A stretch of DNA of 64,000 nt, from positions 372,001 through 436,000 of the forward strand of contig NZ_CP107546.1 of NCBI RefSeq assembly GCF_025836995.1. The letters are read 5' to 3'. Source of the DNA: Microbacterium sp. M28 (GTDB lineage Bacteria > Actinomycetota > Actinomycetes > Actinomycetales > Microbacteriaceae). A program made the position numbers and the translations under genes. Positions 61,896-64,000 of the stretch are shown one piece after another; positions within the stretch are counted from its first letter, which is position 1; each line of letters starts with the position of its first letter. Under the pieces are notes generated by a model, which was given only the letters and a program-made list of their open reading frames with translations, did not search any database and was not told where the DNA came from.

Positions 61896-64000
61896 ATGAA
61901 GCACCAGCGCCCCGCAGACGCCGCCGAATTCAGCGGCATCCTGTTCGGAGCCGCGTACTACGCGGAGTACCACCGCGAGGAGCGCACCGAAACCGACCTG
62001 GATCTCATGAAGGATGCCGGGTTCACGGTCATCCGGGTGGGGGAGTCGGTGTGGTCGACCTGGGAGCCGCGGGACGGCGAGTTCGACCTGGACTGGTTGC
62101 AGCCCGTCCTGGACGGAGCGCATGCGCGCGGGATCTCGGTGATCATCGGGACGCCGACCTACGCCGTGCCGCCGTGGTTGCAGCAGGCGTACCCCGAGAT
62201 CGCAGCCGAGGTGCGTACGGGGGAGCCGATGGCGTGGGGCGCTCGGCAGGAGGTCGACTACTCGCACCCCGCGTTCCGCTTCCACGCTGAACGCGTCATC
62301 CGCGCTGTCATCGCCCGATATGCCGAGCACCCGGCCGTCATCGGCTACCAGGTGGACAACGAACCGGGAATGCTGCTGCCGCACAACCGGGGAACCTTTC
62401 GGCGATTCGTTCGCCGCCTCGCGGCGACGTACGGCGACGTCGAGACGCTCAACCGCGAGTGGGGTCTCACCTACTGGTCTCACCGCATCGCCGACTGGTC
62501 CGAGTTGTGGACCCCTGACGGCAACACGCTGCCGCAGTACGACCTCGCCTGGCGTCGCTATCAGGCCGATCTCACCACCGAGTTCATCACCTGGCAGGCC
62601 GACATCGTGCGCGAATACGCCCGGCCGGAGCAGTTCGTGACGACGTGCATCGCGTATCCGCGCCCTGCCGTCGACGATGAGAAGCTGGTGCGCGGACTCG
62701 ACGTCACGGCCGGCAATCCCTACTACGCGATGCAGGACCACCTCGACGCGACGCTCGATCTCGAACCGGTGACGCCGTGGACGACGTCAGGGGTGGCCGG
62801 GCTGCTCCGACAGGCGGATCGCCTGTTCTCCTCCAAGCAGTCGCGCTTCCTCGTGACGGAGACGGATGCGCAGTCCATCGGCGGCCCGGAGTTCAACCTG
62901 CCGCCCTATCCGGGGCAGTTGCGTCAGGCCGCGCTCGCGCTGATCTCACGGGGCGCGGCGATGATCGAGTACTGGCACTGGCACACGCTGCCCTACGGCA
63001 CGGAGACGTACTGGGGCGGCGTCCTCCCGCACAGCCTCGAGCCAGGGCGCATCTACGGTGAGGTCGCAGCGCTGGGCGCAGCGCTCGGATCCGTCGGCAC
63101 GCGGCTTGATGGGTTCGAGCCTGATGCGGACGTCGCGATCCTCTGGTCGAACGACAGCCGGTACGCGCTCGAGTTCAGTCCGCCGTTCCCCGATGCCGAC
63201 GGGCGAGCCGACCGAGCCGCGTATCACCGGATCTTCGACGCCTTCCATCGGGGCGTCATCGATGCCGGAGCGCAGACGCGCATCCTGCACCCTGCGCAGG
63301 CGCTCGGGATCGGAGCCGCCGCACTGGCCGAACGCTTCGGGGTGCTCATCGCGCCCGCCTTCTACGTCGCCACCGATGAGGAACTCGATCTCCTGGCCGC
63401 CTATGCGGACGCGGGAGGGCATCTGGTGATCGGCATCCGCACCGGGTATGCCGACGAGGAGGCGCGCGCCCGCATCGCGCAGGCGCCCGATCGGCTGGTC
63501 GAAGCCGCCGGCGTCCGGTACGAGGAGTTCTCGAATCTGCAGCGCGACGTTCCGGTGCGCACGACCGAACTGCCGGGCCCTGTGGGAACGGCTCGGCTCT
63601 GGGCGGACGGACTGATCGCGGACGAGAATGCCCAGGTCGTCGCCGGGTACGACCATCCGCGGTTCCGATCGTTCCCGGCCATCGTCACGAAGCCGCATGG
63701 TCGAGGCCGGGTGACCACCGTCGGCACCGTGCCATCCCACGAACTCGCCTCGAGCCTGATCCGGTGGGCCGTTCCGAAGCGGATCGCCGACCGGCTCACG
63801 AGCGAACACGCGCTTCCGGTGACGGTCGGCTCCGGCACGCTGCCGGGCGGACAGCGCGCCTGGTTCGTCTTCAACTGGAGTTGGACCGCGGCATCGATCG
63901 CCCTCGCATCCGATGTGGAGGATGCCGTCGACGGCACCGTCCACAGCGCCGCCGACGAGCTGACCATCGCCCCGTGGGGATCCCTGATCCTGTTGGACCG
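61896..64000 (+). CDS. GH42 beta-galactosidase (cut by window end)
   Basis: 701 codons are present and the frame is still open at the edge. GH42 enzyme: FGAAYYAEYHREER at the N-terminus, Glu156 in YQVDNEPG (acid/base), Glu322 in FLVTETDAQ (nucleophile), then the trimerisation and C-terminal beta domains. GH42 cleaves beta-D-galactosides and sometimes alpha-L-arabinopyranosides. No signal peptide, so intracellular. GGAG lies 8 bases before ATG 61896. Typical length is about 670-700 residues, so very little is missing. Confidence 0.92.
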   Translation, partial: MKHQRPADAAEFSGILFGAAYYAEYHREERTETDLDLMKDAGFTVIRVGESVWSTWEPRDGEFDLDWLQPVLDGAHARGISVIIGTPTYAVPPWLQQAYPEIAAEVRTGEPMAWGARQEVDYSHPAFRFHAERVIRAVIARYAEHPAVIGYQVDNEPGMLLPHNRGTFRRFVRRLAATYGDVETLNREWGLTYWSHRIADWSELWTPDGNTLPQYDLAWRRYQADLTTEFITWQADIVREYARPEQFVTTCIAYPRPAVDDEKLVRGLDVTAGNPYYAMQDHLDATLDLEPVTPWTTSGVAGLLRQADRLFSSKQSRFLVTETDAQSIGGPEFNLPPYPGQLRQAALALISRGAAMIEYWHWHTLPYGTETYWGGVLPHSLEPGRIYGEVAALGAALGSVGTRLDGFEPDADVAILWSNDSRYALEFSPPFPDADGRADRAAYHRIFDAFHRGVIDAGAQTRILHPAQALGIGAAALAERFGVLIAPAFYVATDEELDLLAAYADAGGHLVIGIRTGYADEEARARIAQAPDRLVEAAGVRYEEFSNLQRDVPVRTTELPGPVGTARLWADGLIADENAQVVAGYDHPRFRSFPAIVTKPHGRGRVTTVGTVPSHELASSLIRWAVPKRIADRLTSEHALPVTVGSGTLPGGQRAWFVFNWSWTAASIALASDVEDAVDGTVHSAADELTIAPWGSLILLD

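Noticed and set aside
1..64000. tRNA, rRNA, riboswitch, IS or phage genes
   Set aside because: I saw no cloverleaf with a TTCGA-type T-arm, no transposase or integrase motif, and no recognisable riboswitch aptamer in leaders.

Overview
The window looks like chromosome of a high-GC actinobacterium, most likely Microbacterium or a close Microbacteriaceae relative. The support is strongly GC-rich coding, GTG starts with 4-bp GTGA/ATGA stop-start overlaps, many genes with a TANNNT box 6-8 bases before the start codon and no ribosome site (leaderless), and the family mix (GH127, araDBA, LacI-controlled CUT1 sugar ABC operons, fused PutA, large secreted amylopullulanase). The genus is an inference from style and content. 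I found no rRNA, tRNA, insertion sequence, phage or CRISPR array.

Left third (0.1-24.7 kb) is a plant-polysaccharide island. A minus-strand operon (5924 to 919) encodes a sugar-binding lipoprotein, two permeases and a GH127 beta-L-arabinofuranosidase, with a divergent LacI regulator. Next come a sugar-nucleotide-type dehydrogenase/epimerase, a second LacI gene and the chain araD-araB-araA-mutarotase-GH27, largely translationally coupled, which should carry L-arabinose to xylulose 5-phosphate. A third LacI gene then controls a beta-mannan operon: binding lipoprotein, two permeases, GH2 beta-mannosidase and GH113 beta-mannanase. Clear palindromic operators sit at each promoter.

Middle (24.7-45 kb): a DJ-1/PfpI protein with a divergent LysR regulator, a monooxygenase-like membrane protein, and a 1900-residue secreted amylopullulanase with two GH13 catalytic modules. 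A branched-chain acyl-CoA (valine) operon follows (mmsA, acyl-CoA dehydrogenase, mmsB, enoyl-CoA hydratase), then small regulators, then etfB-etfA-cytochrome b-thiolase. The ETF genes next to a membrane b-type cytochrome suggest a route for electrons from acyl-CoA dehydrogenases into the membrane. The cytochrome gene carries three peptide repeats and, in frame, two copies of a 67-bp palindromic element. That is the most unusual thing in the window.

Right third (45-64 kb): a thioesterase and membrane proteins; an uncharacterised three-gene set of membrane-anchored proteins; a miniature type-VII-secretion-like cassette (WXG-type protein plus Imm1-like protein); PutA; a membrane protein/XRE regulator pair with two matching operators; an MDR oxidoreductase; a dimethylarginine/arginine hydrolase and ornithine aminotransferase pair that feed the same glutamate-semialdehyde pool as PutA; a BCCT osmolyte transporter; and a LacI gene divergent from a GH42 beta-galactosidase cut by the window end. 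Several long intergenic palindromes lie between genes.
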